DNA of 64,000 nucleotides from Actinomycetota bacterium (GTDB lineage: Bacteria; Actinomycetota; Aquicultoria; Aquicultorales; Aquicultoraceae): positions 62,001-126,000 of the forward strand of contig JAGXSZ010000022.1 of the NCBI GenBank assembly GCA_018333515.1. Direction: 5' to 3'. Numbering within the stretch: position 1 is the first letter of the stretch; each line of letters opens with the position of its first letter. Made by a program: the position numbers and the translations under genes. The notes beneath the pieces were generated by a model. It made no database searches. It saw only the letters and a program-made list of their open reading frames with translations, and had not been told where the DNA came from. Positions 16,542 to 26,128 of the stretch are shown piece after piece.

Positions 16542-17054
16542 CTACTCCAGTAGGCCGGGAATAGGCTCGATTAGCATCTTATTATCTTCGAGCGAAATCT
16601 CTTTGACGACATCGGCGATGGCCGGAATGAGATACTCCCTCCCATTTCGTACCAGATAGACATCGTTGCTGCCCGTTCGCAACACGTCTCTTATCGAACC
16701 CAGAAACTCGCCGTCTATCGTGTAGACCTCCAGACCGATGATATCGTGAACCCAGATGTCGCCCTCGGGCAACGGCGCGGCTTCTTCAGCCGGAACTACC
16801 AGGCTGCGCTTTCCGATGGCCTCAGCGCCCTCTCGCGAGACCCCCGCAAATTTAATGAGGTATCCGCGTGGCGTCTTCGTTATCCCCTCGATGACCAGTT
16901 TCTCAATCGCCGGAATCGGCGGGTTCAAATATAAGACCGCGCCTTCTTTGAAACGGTCTGGAAAATCCGTCAAGGCGGATACCGCTATCTCGCCCGCCAG
17001 GCCGTGAGGACGGTGTGTTTCGCCCACAATCAAATATTTCGGTCGCATTCGCAA
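16542..17054 (-). CDS. rimM: Ribosome maturation factor RimM
   Basis: 170 residues, normal length. The N-terminal RimM domain holds VGETHRPHGLAGEIAV; the PRC-barrel C-terminal half holds DIIGLEVYTIDGEFLGSIRDV and YLIPAIADVVKEI. RimM binds S19 in assembling 30S subunits. It is the last gene of the rpsP-khpA-rimM operon. The trmD and rplS genes that usually follow are absent; a convergent plus-strand gene lies 15 bp away. Confidence 0.96.
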   Translation of the reverse strand: MRMRPKYLIVGETHRPHGLAGEIAVSALTDFPDRFKEGAVLYLNPPIPAIEKLVIEGITKTPRGYLIKFAGVSREGAEAIGKRSLVVPAEEAAPLPEGDIWVHDIIGLEVYTIDGEFLGSIRDVLRTGSNDVYLVRNGREYLIPAIADVVKEISLEDNKMLIEPIPGLLE

Positions 17055-17066
17055 TCCCGGCCTCTC

Positions 17067-17297
17067 TTAACCGATGATCTCTACGATCGCGCGCTTTCCC
17101 TCTTTGACCGCTGACGCTTTTACGATAGTTCGTATCGCCTTAGCGATTCGGCCTTGCTTGCCTATGACCTTTCCAATATCGTCCGGCGCCACATGGAGTT
17201 GCAGGATAACAGATACTTCGCCCTCGACCACTGTCACATTGACCTTATCGGGCTCATCAACGACCGCTTTCGCGAGCATCTCAAGCAGTTCTTTCAC
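17067..17297 (-). CDS. khpA: KH-domain RNA-binding protein KhpA
   Basis: 76 residues from the GTG at 17297, which follows GGGAGG by 8 nt; the longer frame to 17333 would overlap rpsP. One KH domain with the GxxG loop in [19 protein letters not shown]. It lies between rpsP and rimM, the usual khpA site. KhpA with KhpB binds RNA and affects cell-wall growth in Gram-positives. Confidence 0.95.
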   Translation of the reverse strand: MKELLEMLAKAVVDEPDKVNVTVVEGEVSVILQLHVAPDDIGKVIGKQGRIAKAIRTIVKASAVKEGKRAIVEIIG

Positions 17298-17319
17298 TAG
17301 AACACCTCCCGCGACTACT

Positions 17320-17565
17320 TTATTCGATAACACCGGCTATTTTCAGCAAATTTCTCGCTTGGTCTGTGGGCTGAGCGCCCTTTTTCAACCATTCAGAGGC
17401 CTTCTCATTATTGATTTCAATAAAAGATGGCTCAGTCTGAGGATTATACCGACCGAGAACCTCGATAAATCGACCGTCGCGCGGCGATCTCGAGTCTGCT
17501 ACTACTACCCTATAATGCGGATTCTTCTTTCCGCCTACTCTCGATAAACGTATTTTAACTGCCAA
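17320..17565 (-). CDS. rpsP: 30S ribosomal protein S16
   Basis: 81 residues. [40 protein letters not shown] and [11 protein letters not shown] are S16 signatures. AGGAGGTGACGG precedes the ATG. First gene of rpsP-khpA-rimM, 140 bp after ffh. Confidence 0.98.
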   Translation of the reverse strand: MAVKIRLSRVGGKKNPHYRVVVADSRSPRDGRFIEVLGRYNPQTEPSFIEINNEKASEWLKKGAQPTDQARNLLKIAGVIE

Positions 17566-17705
17566 ACCGTCACCTCCTCCACTATTCCAAAGTTGAACAT
17601 ATTTAAAACTAACAGAAGTCTTGGCTGTTTGCTAGTGGCATGGGCCTTAAATCGCTTTATCGCCCGGCCAATCCCCCATCCCGCGAGCCTACAGCTAATA
17701 AGTGT

Positions 17706-19040
17706 TTACCCCAAAAACGGGAACGACCCTTTCGGCATGCGTCCCTTGCCCCGCACGCTCCCGAGCTGTTTTAGCATCTTCTTGGTCTGAGCGAACTGCT
17801 TGAGCAATTGGTTTATTTGGTGCGTGTCCGTCCCGCTCCCTTTCGCTATGCGTTCGCGACGGCTGCCGTTTATTATATTGGGTGTTAGCCGTTCTTGGCG
17901 TGTCATCGATTGTATTATAGCGCGGATACGCGCCAAGTCTTGGTCGTTGACCGCAATATCTTTAGGCAGTTTACCCATGCCGGGAATCATCTTGATAAGT
18001 TGGTTTATCGGTCCCATCTTTTGCATCTGCTCCATCTGGTTGAGAAAATCCTCGAAGGTGAAATCCGCTCTGCGCAGCTTATCTTCCATCTCCCGCGCTT
18101 GCTTTTCGTCGATATTGGCCTGCGCTTTTTCAATCAGCGTCAGAATATCGCCCATGCCCAAAATCCTTGAAGCCATGCGATCGGGGTGGAACGGCTCTAG
18201 GCTGTCCATCTTCTCGCCGACGCTTACCAGCTTTATCGGTCGCCCGGTCACGGCTTTGATGGAGAGCGCGGCGCCCCCTCGGGCGTCACCGTCGAGTTTT
18301 GTCATCACAACGCCGTCGAAGTCGAGGCGTTCGCGGAACGATAGCGCGACATTTACAGCGTCTTGGCCGGTCATCGCATCGACTACGAGCAAAATCTGAT
18401 GGGGCTTTACTTCTCTTTTGATTTGCTCCAACTCTTGCATCATTTCATCGTCGATATGGAGGCGGCCCGCCGTATCGACGATTATGACGTCCGAGCCTTT
18501 CTGGTTGGCGGCCCTGACACCGTCTTTGACTATCGTCAGCGGCGCGGTCGACGGGTCGTCGCTATAAAAGAATATATTGTTTTCTTCGGCAAGGGTTCTC
18601 AGCTGGTCGATCGCGGCCGGCCTGTAGACATCGGCGCCGACCAGGAACGGTCGTTTGCCGCTCGACTTCAGGTGGTGCGCGAGCTTAGCCGAGGTCGTCG
18701 TCTTACCAGACCCTTGCAGTCCCACCAGCATGATGATGCTCGGCGGTCGCGGGGCGAAACTCAGCTTGCTCTCGGTCGAGCCCATCAACTCGGTCAAACC
18801 CTCGTTGACTATCTTTACGACTTGCTGGCCGGGGGTCAGGCTATCTAGGACTTCTCCGCCGATAGCGCGCTCTTTTACTTTGGAAACGAAGTCTTTAACG
18901 ACCTTATAGTTGACATCGGCTTCGAGCAGCGCAAGGCGAACCTCGCGCATGGCCGCGTCGACATCCTTCTCGGAGAGCTTTCCGCGCGATTTTAGTTTGC
19001 CAAATATGTCCTGTAGCCTTGTAGACAGATTATCGAACAC
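17706..19040 (-). CDS. ffh: Signal recognition particle protein Ffh
   Basis: 444 residues: N domain, GTPase G domain with VGLQGSGKTTTSAKLA (about 106-121), DVYRPAAIDQL, DTAGRLHID, TKLDGDARGG, and the methionine-rich M domain (MEQMQKMGPINQLIKMIPGM and the RNA-binding SRRERIAKGSG). It binds signal sequences and 4.5S RNA and docks on FtsY. No ylxM gene precedes it; a membrane protein gene lies upstream instead. Confidence 0.98.
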   Translation of the reverse strand: MFDNLSTRLQDIFGKLKSRGKLSEKDVDAAMREVRLALLEADVNYKVVKDFVSKVKERAIGGEVLDSLTPGQQVVKIVNEGLTELMGSTESKLSFAPRPPSIIMLVGLQGSGKTTTSAKLAHHLKSSGKRPFLVGADVYRPAAIDQLRTLAEENNIFFYSDDPSTAPLTIVKDGVRAANQKGSDVIIVDTAGRLHIDDEMMQELEQIKREVKPHQILLVVDAMTGQDAVNVALSFRERLDFDGVVMTKLDGDARGGAALSIKAVTGRPIKLVSVGEKMDSLEPFHPDRMASRILGMGDILTLIEKAQANIDEKQAREMEDKLRRADFTFEDFLNQMEQMQKMGPINQLIKMIPGMGKLPKDIAVNDQDLARIRAIIQSMTRQERLTPNIINGSRRERIAKGSGTDTHQINQLLKQFAQTKKMLKQLGSVRGKGRMPKGSFPFLG

Positions 19041-19211
19041 TAAAATCCCTACTTTTATAGGAAGTAAATGAAATTCAGCCGGGAAGACTATTCCCAGCCT
19101 TGTTCATATTATACCAGGTAGTAAATACTGTCAAGGATTTGGATGGGGGCGCGAAAACATGGATTAAACCGCATCGCAGGTCACGCGGATAATCCCACAG
19201 GGTCAGGCGCT

Positions 19212-19997
19212 TTAATCATTGGAAGGCTGTGCGGCATCCCTCTTGGCGAGAAGTTCGGCCGCATGGGCGGCTCTCAGGCGATGGTAGGCGAAAGTGACGA
19301 ACAATCCGTCGATTATCGCGGTGCTGACATTGACGAAGGTCAGCACCGGCCAGAAAAGCGACGTCTCTTCCCCGATACCGGCCATGGCAAATGTCGGCGT
19401 AACGACTACAAACATGAGAAAAAGGAGTTGTATGAAGTGGCCGCTGACTAACGCGCGGCTTCTTTTGAGTCGCGGCAGTATTCCCTTGGCGCTATCGAAG
19501 ACGGCGACGGGAGTTATCAGCGAGAACCATACGGAAAACAAGATAGCCGGCACGAGAAAGATAGCGCCGAGCGCATTTGCCGACATGATGAGCAATCCGA
19601 TAGCGGCCGTGCTGTAGGTTATGATAATGGCGACGAGATTCACGGAGAGCAAACGCGGATAGAGTTTGGCCGCTGCTTTGAAGGCATTGGATAGGCTCGG
19701 CGTGGTCGCTCCGGCATCGCCCCCTACGAGGACCGCTATATAGCCGCGAAACCAGACGCCGGCGAGGAAAACGGCTCCGGCTTCAACAAGAATATAGTTT
19801 TCGATCTTGATGTCGCCGCCGGTGGCGGCTCGGAGATCGACAGCGCCCATCGGAACGAAGACGCTCAAGAGATAGCTGACGATATCGGCGAGCCCGACCG
19901 ATAGACATGCTCCCGCGACTATTACAATCCAATGCTTATCGAAGAAGTAAAAAGCATCCTGGAAAATACTGAATAGAATAGGCTGTTTCTTGCTCAT
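19212..19997 (-). CDS. Hypothetical multi-pass membrane protein
   Basis: About 261 residues from ATG 19997 (MSKKQPILFSIFQDAFYFF); a start 18 nt earlier is possible. Roughly six hydrophobic segments alternate with an amphipathic region. RSRALVSGHFIQLLFLMFVV near residue 195 resembles the TM-end motif of DUF975/GPDPase-membrane-domain-like proteins, but I cannot assign a family. It lies between a TPR protein gene and ffh, so a membrane or export role is possible by context only. Confidence 0.8.
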   Translation of the reverse strand: MSKKQPILFSIFQDAFYFFDKHWIVIVAGACLSVGLADIVSYLLSVFVPMGAVDLRAATGGDIKIENYILVEAGAVFLAGVWFRGYIAVLVGGDAGATTPSLSNAFKAAAKLYPRLLSVNLVAIIITYSTAAIGLLIMSANALGAIFLVPAILFSVWFSLITPVAVFDSAKGILPRLKRSRALVSGHFIQLLFLMFVVVTPTFAMAGIGEETSLFWPVLTFVNVSTAIIDGLFVTFAYHRLRAAHAAELLAKRDAAQPSND

Positions 19998-20054
19998 GCG
20001 GATAATGTACCACAACTATGCAAAATGCTCACCACTTACCGTCGATAGCGGTTC

Positions 20055-20098
20055 AAAAAAAACGGCGGTACCGCGCCGCCCGGCCGCAAACCGCCGTC
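20055..20098 (-). terminator. Rho-independent terminator of the TPR protein gene
   Basis: Minus strand: ACGGCGGT ... ACCGCCGT stem with a GC-rich loop, then eight T residues. It starts 13 nt past the TPR gene stop, so ftsY-TPR is separated from the membrane protein and ffh. Confidence 0.88.
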
Positions 20099-20110
20099 GA
20101 AGCGAGCACG

Positions 20111-21028
20111 TTAGATCAGATCTTTGAGCGCTTCGGCCGCTCCCTCGTAACCGCGCTCCAGCGACCTGGCAAAGGCTTGCCCCGCGCGCTTTTTATCATC
20201 GAGCCGGATATATGAATACCCGATCCAATAATACGCGTAGGCATTGTTGGTATCGAGGCCCGCCGATATCTCGTGCTCCCGAATCGCTTCGCGATAGAGT
20301 TCTTTTTCGAGATAGCATGAGCCCAGGTTGTAGTGTGCGTTGGCATTCATCGGGTCGACCTCGATAATCCTAGCGTAGTGGTGTTGCGCCTCATCAATCA
20401 GTCCGCGTTCGAATAATATGGCGGCGAGGCCGAAGCGCGCTTTTATCATCGCGGGGTCTATCTCGACGGCTTTTTCGAAATACTTTGAAGCCCGGTCGAA
20501 ATCGTATTTCTCGTAATAGATTCGCCCTATCAGGAACCACGCGTCAGAGTTGCTTCGTTCTATGAAGACCGCTTGCTTGAGATTCTTCTGAGCTTTGCCG
20601 AATTGCTTCAAGTTGTAGTGGATGACACCGAGCGCGTAGTAGTTGAGCGCATCGTTCGGATTGGCGGCGATTGCCAGCTCGATCTCCTCTTTGGCCATGG
20701 CAAAATTACCTTGGCTGACGTGTCTTTGAGCGCGGATTTGCGACTCGTTGACGGTCTCTTCGCTCGAAGCCGCGATTGAATATATGACCGCTCCCGCCGC
20801 TAAAAATACCGGTACCGCTACAATGTCACTCGCCTTATGGATGAGGGCGGGCAGCGCTAGAGAGAAGATATCCGCTATCGAGCCGCCGAGAACGACCAAG
20901 AGCATTGTTGCGAAGACGGCTGCTCCTATCAGGTACTTCCGTTCGGTTTTCCCGCGGTACTCGCGGATGAGGATTACGATGGACGCGATGATCGAAATAT
21001 TAACCGCCACTGCAAACGCGAGTTTCAT
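20111..21028 (-). CDS. Membrane-anchored TPR-repeat protein
   Basis: 305 residues. Three hydrophobic segments occupy the first ~95 residues (AFAVAVNISIIASIVILI and two more), followed by about five to six tetratricopeptide repeats (for example ALNYYALGVIHYNLKQFGKA, MIKARFGLAAILFERGLIDE, NANAHYNLGSCYLEKELYRE). TPRs are scaffold surfaces for protein binding. It lies 160 bp after ftsY; partner unknown. Confidence 0.88.
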   Translation of the reverse strand: MKLAFAVAVNISIIASIVILIREYRGKTERKYLIGAAVFATMLLVVLGGSIADIFSLALPALIHKASDIVAVPVFLAAGAVIYSIAASSEETVNESQIRAQRHVSQGNFAMAKEEIELAIAANPNDALNYYALGVIHYNLKQFGKAQKNLKQAVFIERSNSDAWFLIGRIYYEKYDFDRASKYFEKAVEIDPAMIKARFGLAAILFERGLIDEAQHHYARIIEVDPMNANAHYNLGSCYLEKELYREAIREHEISAGLDTNNAYAYYWIGYSYIRLDDKKRAGQAFARSLERGYEGAAEALKDLI

Positions 21029-21190
21029 GTTGTATGGCCTCCAAAATTTTTGTGTCGGCTACGGGTTATATGCGGCATCAACACCTGTCGCCTGTGAGCT
21101 GCATATATGTTCTATCGGATTAAATTCTGGAATCTTTAGGGACAAAGTCCGCTGCGGGTTGGCGCGGCAATAATCAATTTTAAGGCGCGC

Positions 21191-22291
21191 TTAAGAGCCG
21201 ATGAGCGCCTCTATAAACTCGTCCGCGTTGAAGTCTTTGAGGTCGTCCATTCCTTCACCGACACCGACATATCGGATCGGTATGGCCAGTTCGTCGTGGA
21301 TGGCTAAAATGATTCCGCCCTTGGCGGTGCCGTCGAGCTTTGTCAGCACGATTCCATCGACGTCGAGCGCCTCGTCGAAAAGACGTGCTTGCGCTATACC
21401 GTTCTGGCCGGTAGTCGCATCGATTACAAGCAATGTCCGAAGGTCGGCATCGCCTTTTTCGCGCTCGGCGATGCGCTTAATCTTCTTGAGTTCCTCCATG
21501 AGGTTGACGTAGGTATGGAGCCGGCCGGCCGTATCGATTAGAAGGACATCGGTGCGCCTCGCGGCGGCGGCATGGATAGCATCGTAGACGACGGCGGCGG
21601 GGTCGGCTCCGCGCTCGTGTTTTACGATATCGACACCCATCCGTTTAGCCCAGATATCGAGCTGCTCTACGGCTGCCGCCCTAAACGTATCCGCCGCGCC
21701 GAGCAAGACCGATCGCCCCTCTTTGACAAAACTTCGCGCCAATTTCGCGATGGTGGTCGTCTTTCCGGTGCCGTTGACGCCGACTATCAGGTAGATGCGC
21801 CGCCCGGCGGCATGGTCGAGAGTTTGCGGGGCTTCAGTCTTCAGAATGCGGGTGAGTTCGCTTTTGAGCAGGCCCATCACCTCTCCCGCGTCGCTGATTC
21901 TCTCGCGTTCCACAATGTCGCGCACGCTGTCGATGACCCGCATCGTCGAATGGATTCCAAGGTCGGCCTGGATTAGAATGGATTCAATCTCGTCCCAAAG
22001 TTCTTCGTCTATCTTGCCGTGCATCGTCAAGAGCGTGCTGATTTTTCCGACGATATTCTCTCGGCTCTTGCTCAGACCTTTTTTGAGGCGCGCAAACCAG
22101 GATACGTCCTCTTGGTCGCTCTCTTCCTCGAAGACATCTTCGGGCTCGACATCGGCTTCTTCGAGCACTTCCGGCTCTATTTCGGCCGCCTCATCAGTCG
22201 CCTCTTCCGCGGCCCGCGCAGCCTCATCGACTTCTATAGCCTCAAGCTCTTCCGCTTCACCATGTTTTTCTTGACGCCTAAACCATTTCAC
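21191..22291 (-). CDS. ftsY: SRP receptor FtsY
   Basis: 366 residues. A strongly acidic N-terminal region (about 1-65, Glu/Asp/Ala-rich) precedes the NG domain with VGVNGTGKTTTIAKLA (about 168-183), ADTFRAAAVEQL, DTAGRLHTYVNLMEEL, TKLDGTAKGG and YVGVGEGMDDLKDF. It docks the SRP-ribosome complex at the membrane. It follows smc by 260 bp; that gap holds a palindromic repeat. Confidence 0.97.
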   Translation of the reverse strand: MKWFRRQEKHGEAEELEAIEVDEAARAAEEATDEAAEIEPEVLEEADVEPEDVFEEESDQEDVSWFARLKKGLSKSRENIVGKISTLLTMHGKIDEELWDEIESILIQADLGIHSTMRVIDSVRDIVERERISDAGEVMGLLKSELTRILKTEAPQTLDHAAGRRIYLIVGVNGTGKTTTIAKLARSFVKEGRSVLLGAADTFRAAAVEQLDIWAKRMGVDIVKHERGADPAAVVYDAIHAAAARRTDVLLIDTAGRLHTYVNLMEELKKIKRIAEREKGDADLRTLLVIDATTGQNGIAQARLFDEALDVDGIVLTKLDGTAKGGIILAIHDELAIPIRYVGVGEGMDDLKDFNADEFIEALIGS

Positions 22292-22338
22292 TCGATCAGC
22301 ACCTCAATCGTTTATGTCACTCAATGCGGCTTTTGTCT

Positions 22339-22456
22339 CAGGGATTTTGCAGCTCATATTTAATCTCCCGTAGCTCAGGGCTTTAGCCCTGATAATCGCA
22401 TATGCATGGCCGTTATCAGCCCTAAAGGGCTGAGCTACGATCAGTTAAAATCCCTG
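22339..22456. repeat. Palindromic interspersed element, copy 1
   Basis: 118 bp bounded by CAGGGATTTT and its inverted copy AAAATCCCTG. The interior is a long imperfect palindrome: GTAGCTCAGGGCTTTAGCCC ... then GGGCTGAGCTAC. A second copy lies in opposite orientation at 60874-61009. It carries no reading frame, so it looks like a MITE or REP-type element. It separates smc from ftsY. Confidence 0.75.
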
Positions 22457-22551
22457 TGTCTAATCCATGAAAATCCTGCAGGAGATTATTATCATAACAT
22501 ATGGCATTTTGCCTGCACAGACTAGCGACGCCGACGAAGCCGGCTGTGGAG

Positions 22552-25500
22552 TTAAGCAGTGCCTACGGTGACTTCGCTGAATTTCTGTGAAATCAGACGG
22601 GAGACTCCGTCGGCTTGCATGGAGACACCGTAGAGCGAATCGGCTACCTCCATCGTCCGGCGCTGGTGGGTCACGATAAGGATTTGGCTGTCCCTTCGTA
22701 TTTTGTTGACTAGCGATATAAATCGCCGCAGGTTGATATCGTCGAGCGCCGCCTCGACCTCATCGAGTATATAAAACGGGCTCGGTTTAATCTGGTATAT
22801 CGCGAACGAAAAGGCCAGTGCGACGAGCGATTTCTCGCCGCCTGAGAGCAAGGAGAGCCTTTGCAGCTTCTTGCCGCCCGGCTGCGCTATGATGTCGACC
22901 CCGCTGTTGGCGACGTCATCGGGCTCACTAAGGATAAGTTCGGCCTGGCCGCCCGGAAAGAGCGACTCAAAGACCTTCTGGAAACTCTCGTTTACCAGCT
23001 CGAAGGTGTCGACGAACTTAGTCTGCATTTTTTGTTCGATAGCGCTGATGACCCTCATTAATGCGCGCTTACTCCTCTGTAAATCCTGAATCTGGTCGGT
23101 AAAGAACGCATATCTCTCCTGAAGTTGCTCGTACTCCTCGACCGCGATAGGATTGACCGGCCCGAGCATCGCTAATTTTCTGCGAACCCCCGACGATTCG
23201 GTCTCGGCTTCTTCGCGCGAAATTCCAAGGTCATGCTCGAGCGCTTTTTCGAGGGGCACATCGAATTCGTCGACGACTTTTTGAACCGCGGTCGTCACTT
23301 TAAGCTCGAGCTGTGCCTTACCGACTTCCAGTTCGTGTATGCTCTTGACCGTCGCTTCTATACGGTCACTCAGCCTGCTTATGTGGAGTTGGCTCCGGCG
23401 CAGGTCTTGGCGGAGATCCTCGAGTGTTCCCTCCTCAAAGGCAACCATCTCCGATATCTGATCGTGCCTGAACGACACCGACTCAACGAGCATCCCATAG
23501 GCGGTTTTGAGCGGCAATACTCTTGCCTTAAGCGCTTCGATAAAGCCTAAGAACCGGCGTTCCTGCTCCGTTTGCTCGTCGAAGGTGTGTAGTTCCTTGC
23601 TAATATTGTTAAGCCTGCGCGCATGGTTTGCGTCTTTATCTTTTATGGACTCTATGTCCACCTCAAGCTTTCCGAGGTCCAGTCGTAGCTTTGTTTCGTC
23701 CTCCAGCCACGCATCGCGCGTCTTCACCGAGTCGTCGAGCTTGAACTGAGTCGAATAGAGCTTATCCCGATGGAGCTTCAATTCCTGCTTGATTTTGAGT
23801 ATGTCCTCGCGGTCTTGCTTAAGGTTCGTCTCCAGACCGTCGATCTTGGAGCGCATATCTCTTTCGCGACCGGCTATACGCTCAATCTCCGGCTCCATGT
23901 CGGCGAGGGATTGCTTCAGTTTAGATTGTTCAACGCGTTTGGCCTGGATAACCGACCAAATATCCGCTTTTTTCGATTCCCGGCTCTTCAGCATATCAAC
24001 GAGTTCCCGGCGTTTGTCACGGATGTGCGCCATCTTTTGCTCTACCGCGTTCCGCGCGTCTCCCAGCTCCCTAAGCTCCCTCTGGTAGCTGAGTATTCCC
24101 ACCGCCTCACTCGCGGCGCCAATAATTACCTTGCCGTTAGGGAGAACGACTTCGCCATCGGTCGTGACGATTATCTCGTGGTCGAGTTTCTCCTGTAGCC
24201 GTAGGGCCGAATCGATGCCCGAGACGATGTAGACGTGACTCAATAGCGCGCTGATGGCGAATTTGAACTCATCCGGGTACGAGACGACTTCGAGAGCCCA
24301 TGTCGCTAACGGCAAGGTGTCGTTCGGAAGCTTAAACCGCGCCCGGTCACTGGTGATGAACGATGTTATCCCAGCGGATTCGCGATGTTTTGCGCGTACG
24401 ATACCTTCTAGGTCCTCGGCGTCTTCGAGGATGACGCAGAATATATCGCCGCCGAGGACCGCCTCGATAGCGCGTTCATACTCCGGTTTTACCGTAATAA
24501 CATCCTTGACGAGGCCCAACAGGCTCGGTATCTCTATCGAGCCAAGGGATTGCACTATATCATCACCGGTCGGAAAGGAGTCTATGATATCGGCCAGCGC
24601 TTGTATTCGCGCCTTTACGCCGGCTTGTTCCTCGCGCAACACGCTCTCCGATTCACGGGCGTCTTCCAGCTCCGCGGACAACCGCTCCGAGTGCATACTG
24701 TTTTCGTTGAGCTGAAATTCAAGTCGGGAGAGTTCGATGCCGATCATTTCGATTTCGCGCTTTTTGTCCTCGACACTCTGATACAATTTCGCTTTGTTCT
24801 TTTTCGCGTACGAGAATTCCTCCCTCAAGAACTCGAGCTGGTTCTCGGCCGTCTGAATCGCGAGTAGTAAATCACCGATGGAGCGCTGGTAATCTTCGGC
24901 TGCGCGCGTCTCGGTCTGCGATTTGACTTTGAGGTTGCTGATGTCGGCCTCCAGATCGCCCCGCTTCTTCTCTAGGGCTTTGACTTTGTCTTCGAGGTCC
25001 ACAACAGAGGTTTCGTTGGCTTCTAGCGCCGACGCGAGGCCTGCCCGCTCCTTGTCTAACCATCTCTGTTGGTCGTTGAGGCTATGTTTTCGCTGTTCAG
25101 CTTGGGATATGTTGTGTCGGATATCGCCAATTCTTTGCTCGATGTTCTTAAACTTCTCCTCCAGAACGATAATACTTGAACGCAGCCGCTCTTCGAATGA
25201 CTGCAATTTCCTTCGTTTCTCACTTATGTCGCCGGAATAGAAATTCTTCGTTTCGAATTCGAGTTGGAGCTTCTCGGATGTTCCATGTTCGCCCGAGAGT
25301 TCCTTTTTGAGCGCACTTAGGTCCCCGCCGAGCAGGGTCTCCTTGGCGATGACCTCTTCCCAGTCCCGCTGCAATTCTTTGAGGTCCATGACGGCGAGGC
25401 TTACTTCCAGTGTGCGTAATCGCCGGTTGAGCGCAAAATGTTCATGGGCTTTATTGGCCTGGCTTTGCAACGGTTTGAGCCGGCGCCCGACTTCTTGCGA

Positions 25501-26082
25501 GATGTCTTTGGCGCGCTGCAGATTTTGCTCCATAGATGAGAGCTTTTTTATGGCGCGCTCCTTTCGCCTCTTATGCTTTAGAATTCCCGCCGCTTCTTCC
25601 AGAAGATTTCGCCGCTCCTCCGGTTTGCTGCTGAGAATCTCTTCGAGACGGCCTTGTCCAATGATAGAGTATAGGCCCTTGCCTAAACCCGAGTCGGACA
25701 GGAGTTCCTGAATATCGAGGAGCCGACACGGGGAGTTGTTTATGTAGTAGTCGCTCTCTCCCGAGCGATAGAGGCGCCTCGTTATGGTCACTTCACTAAA
25801 CTCGATCGGCAGCGTACCATCGGTATTGCTGAGCGTAAGGGAGACTTCGGCCATACCCAACGCGGGCCTTGCCGCACTGCCCGCGAATATAACGTCCTCC
25901 ATCGAGCCGCTCCGCAACGTTCGGGCGCTCTGTTCACCTAAAACCCACATCACAGCATCGCTGATGTTGCTCTTACCGCTCCCGTTGGGCCCGACGATAG
26001 CGGTAACACCCGGCTCAAAGCGGAGTATTGTCCGTTCTGCGAAAGACTTAAAGCCACGTACCGTCAACGATTTTAGCTGCAA
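22552..26082 (-). CDS. smc: Chromosome segregation protein SMC
   Basis: 1176 residues, full length. N-terminal ATPase head with GPNGSGKSN (31-39); two long coiled coils; hinge at about 510-650 (LGLVKDVITVKPEYERAIEA); C-terminal head with LSGGEKSLVALAF and Walker B FYILDEVEAALDD. SMC dimers with ScpAB organise and segregate the chromosome. It follows rnc by 46 bp, the conserved rnc-smc-ftsY order. Confidence 0.98.
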   Translation of the reverse strand: MQLKSLTVRGFKSFAERTILRFEPGVTAIVGPNGSGKSNISDAVMWVLGEQSARTLRSGSMEDVIFAGSAARPALGMAEVSLTLSNTDGTLPIEFSEVTITRRLYRSGESDYYINNSPCRLLDIQELLSDSGLGKGLYSIIGQGRLEEILSSKPEERRNLLEEAAGILKHKRRKERAIKKLSSMEQNLQRAKDISQEVGRRLKPLQSQANKAHEHFALNRRLRTLEVSLAVMDLKELQRDWEEVIAKETLLGGDLSALKKELSGEHGTSEKLQLEFETKNFYSGDISEKRRKLQSFEERLRSSIIVLEEKFKNIEQRIGDIRHNISQAEQRKHSLNDQQRWLDKERAGLASALEANETSVVDLEDKVKALEKKRGDLEADISNLKVKSQTETRAAEDYQRSIGDLLLAIQTAENQLEFLREEFSYAKKNKAKLYQSVEDKKREIEMIGIELSRLEFQLNENSMHSERLSAELEDARESESVLREEQAGVKARIQALADIIDSFPTGDDIVQSLGSIEIPSLLGLVKDVITVKPEYERAIEAVLGGDIFCVILEDAEDLEGIVRAKHRESAGITSFITSDRARFKLPNDTLPLATWALEVVSYPDEFKFAISALLSHVYIVSGIDSALRLQEKLDHEIIVTTDGEVVLPNGKVIIGAASEAVGILSYQRELRELGDARNAVEQKMAHIRDKRRELVDMLKSRESKKADIWSVIQAKRVEQSKLKQSLADMEPEIERIAGRERDMRSKIDGLETNLKQDREDILKIKQELKLHRDKLYSTQFKLDDSVKTRDAWLEDETKLRLDLGKLEVDIESIKDKDANHARRLNNISKELHTFDEQTEQERRFLGFIEALKARVLPLKTAYGMLVESVSFRHDQISEMVAFEEGTLEDLRQDLRRSQLHISRLSDRIEATVKSIHELEVGKAQLELKVTTAVQKVVDEFDVPLEKALEHDLGISREEAETESSGVRRKLAMLGPVNPIAVEEYEQLQERYAFFTDQIQDLQRSKRALMRVISAIEQKMQTKFVDTFELVNESFQKVFESLFPGGQAELILSEPDDVANSGVDIIAQPGGKKLQRLSLLSGGEKSLVALAFSFAIYQIKPSPFYILDEVEAALDDINLRRFISLVNKIRRDSQILIVTHQRRTMEVADSLYGVSMQADGVSRLISQKFSEVTVGTA

Positions 26083-26128
26083 TTGTCGCTCTCCCCATAA
26101 TGCTATTATTTAGACTTTCCCCACGATA

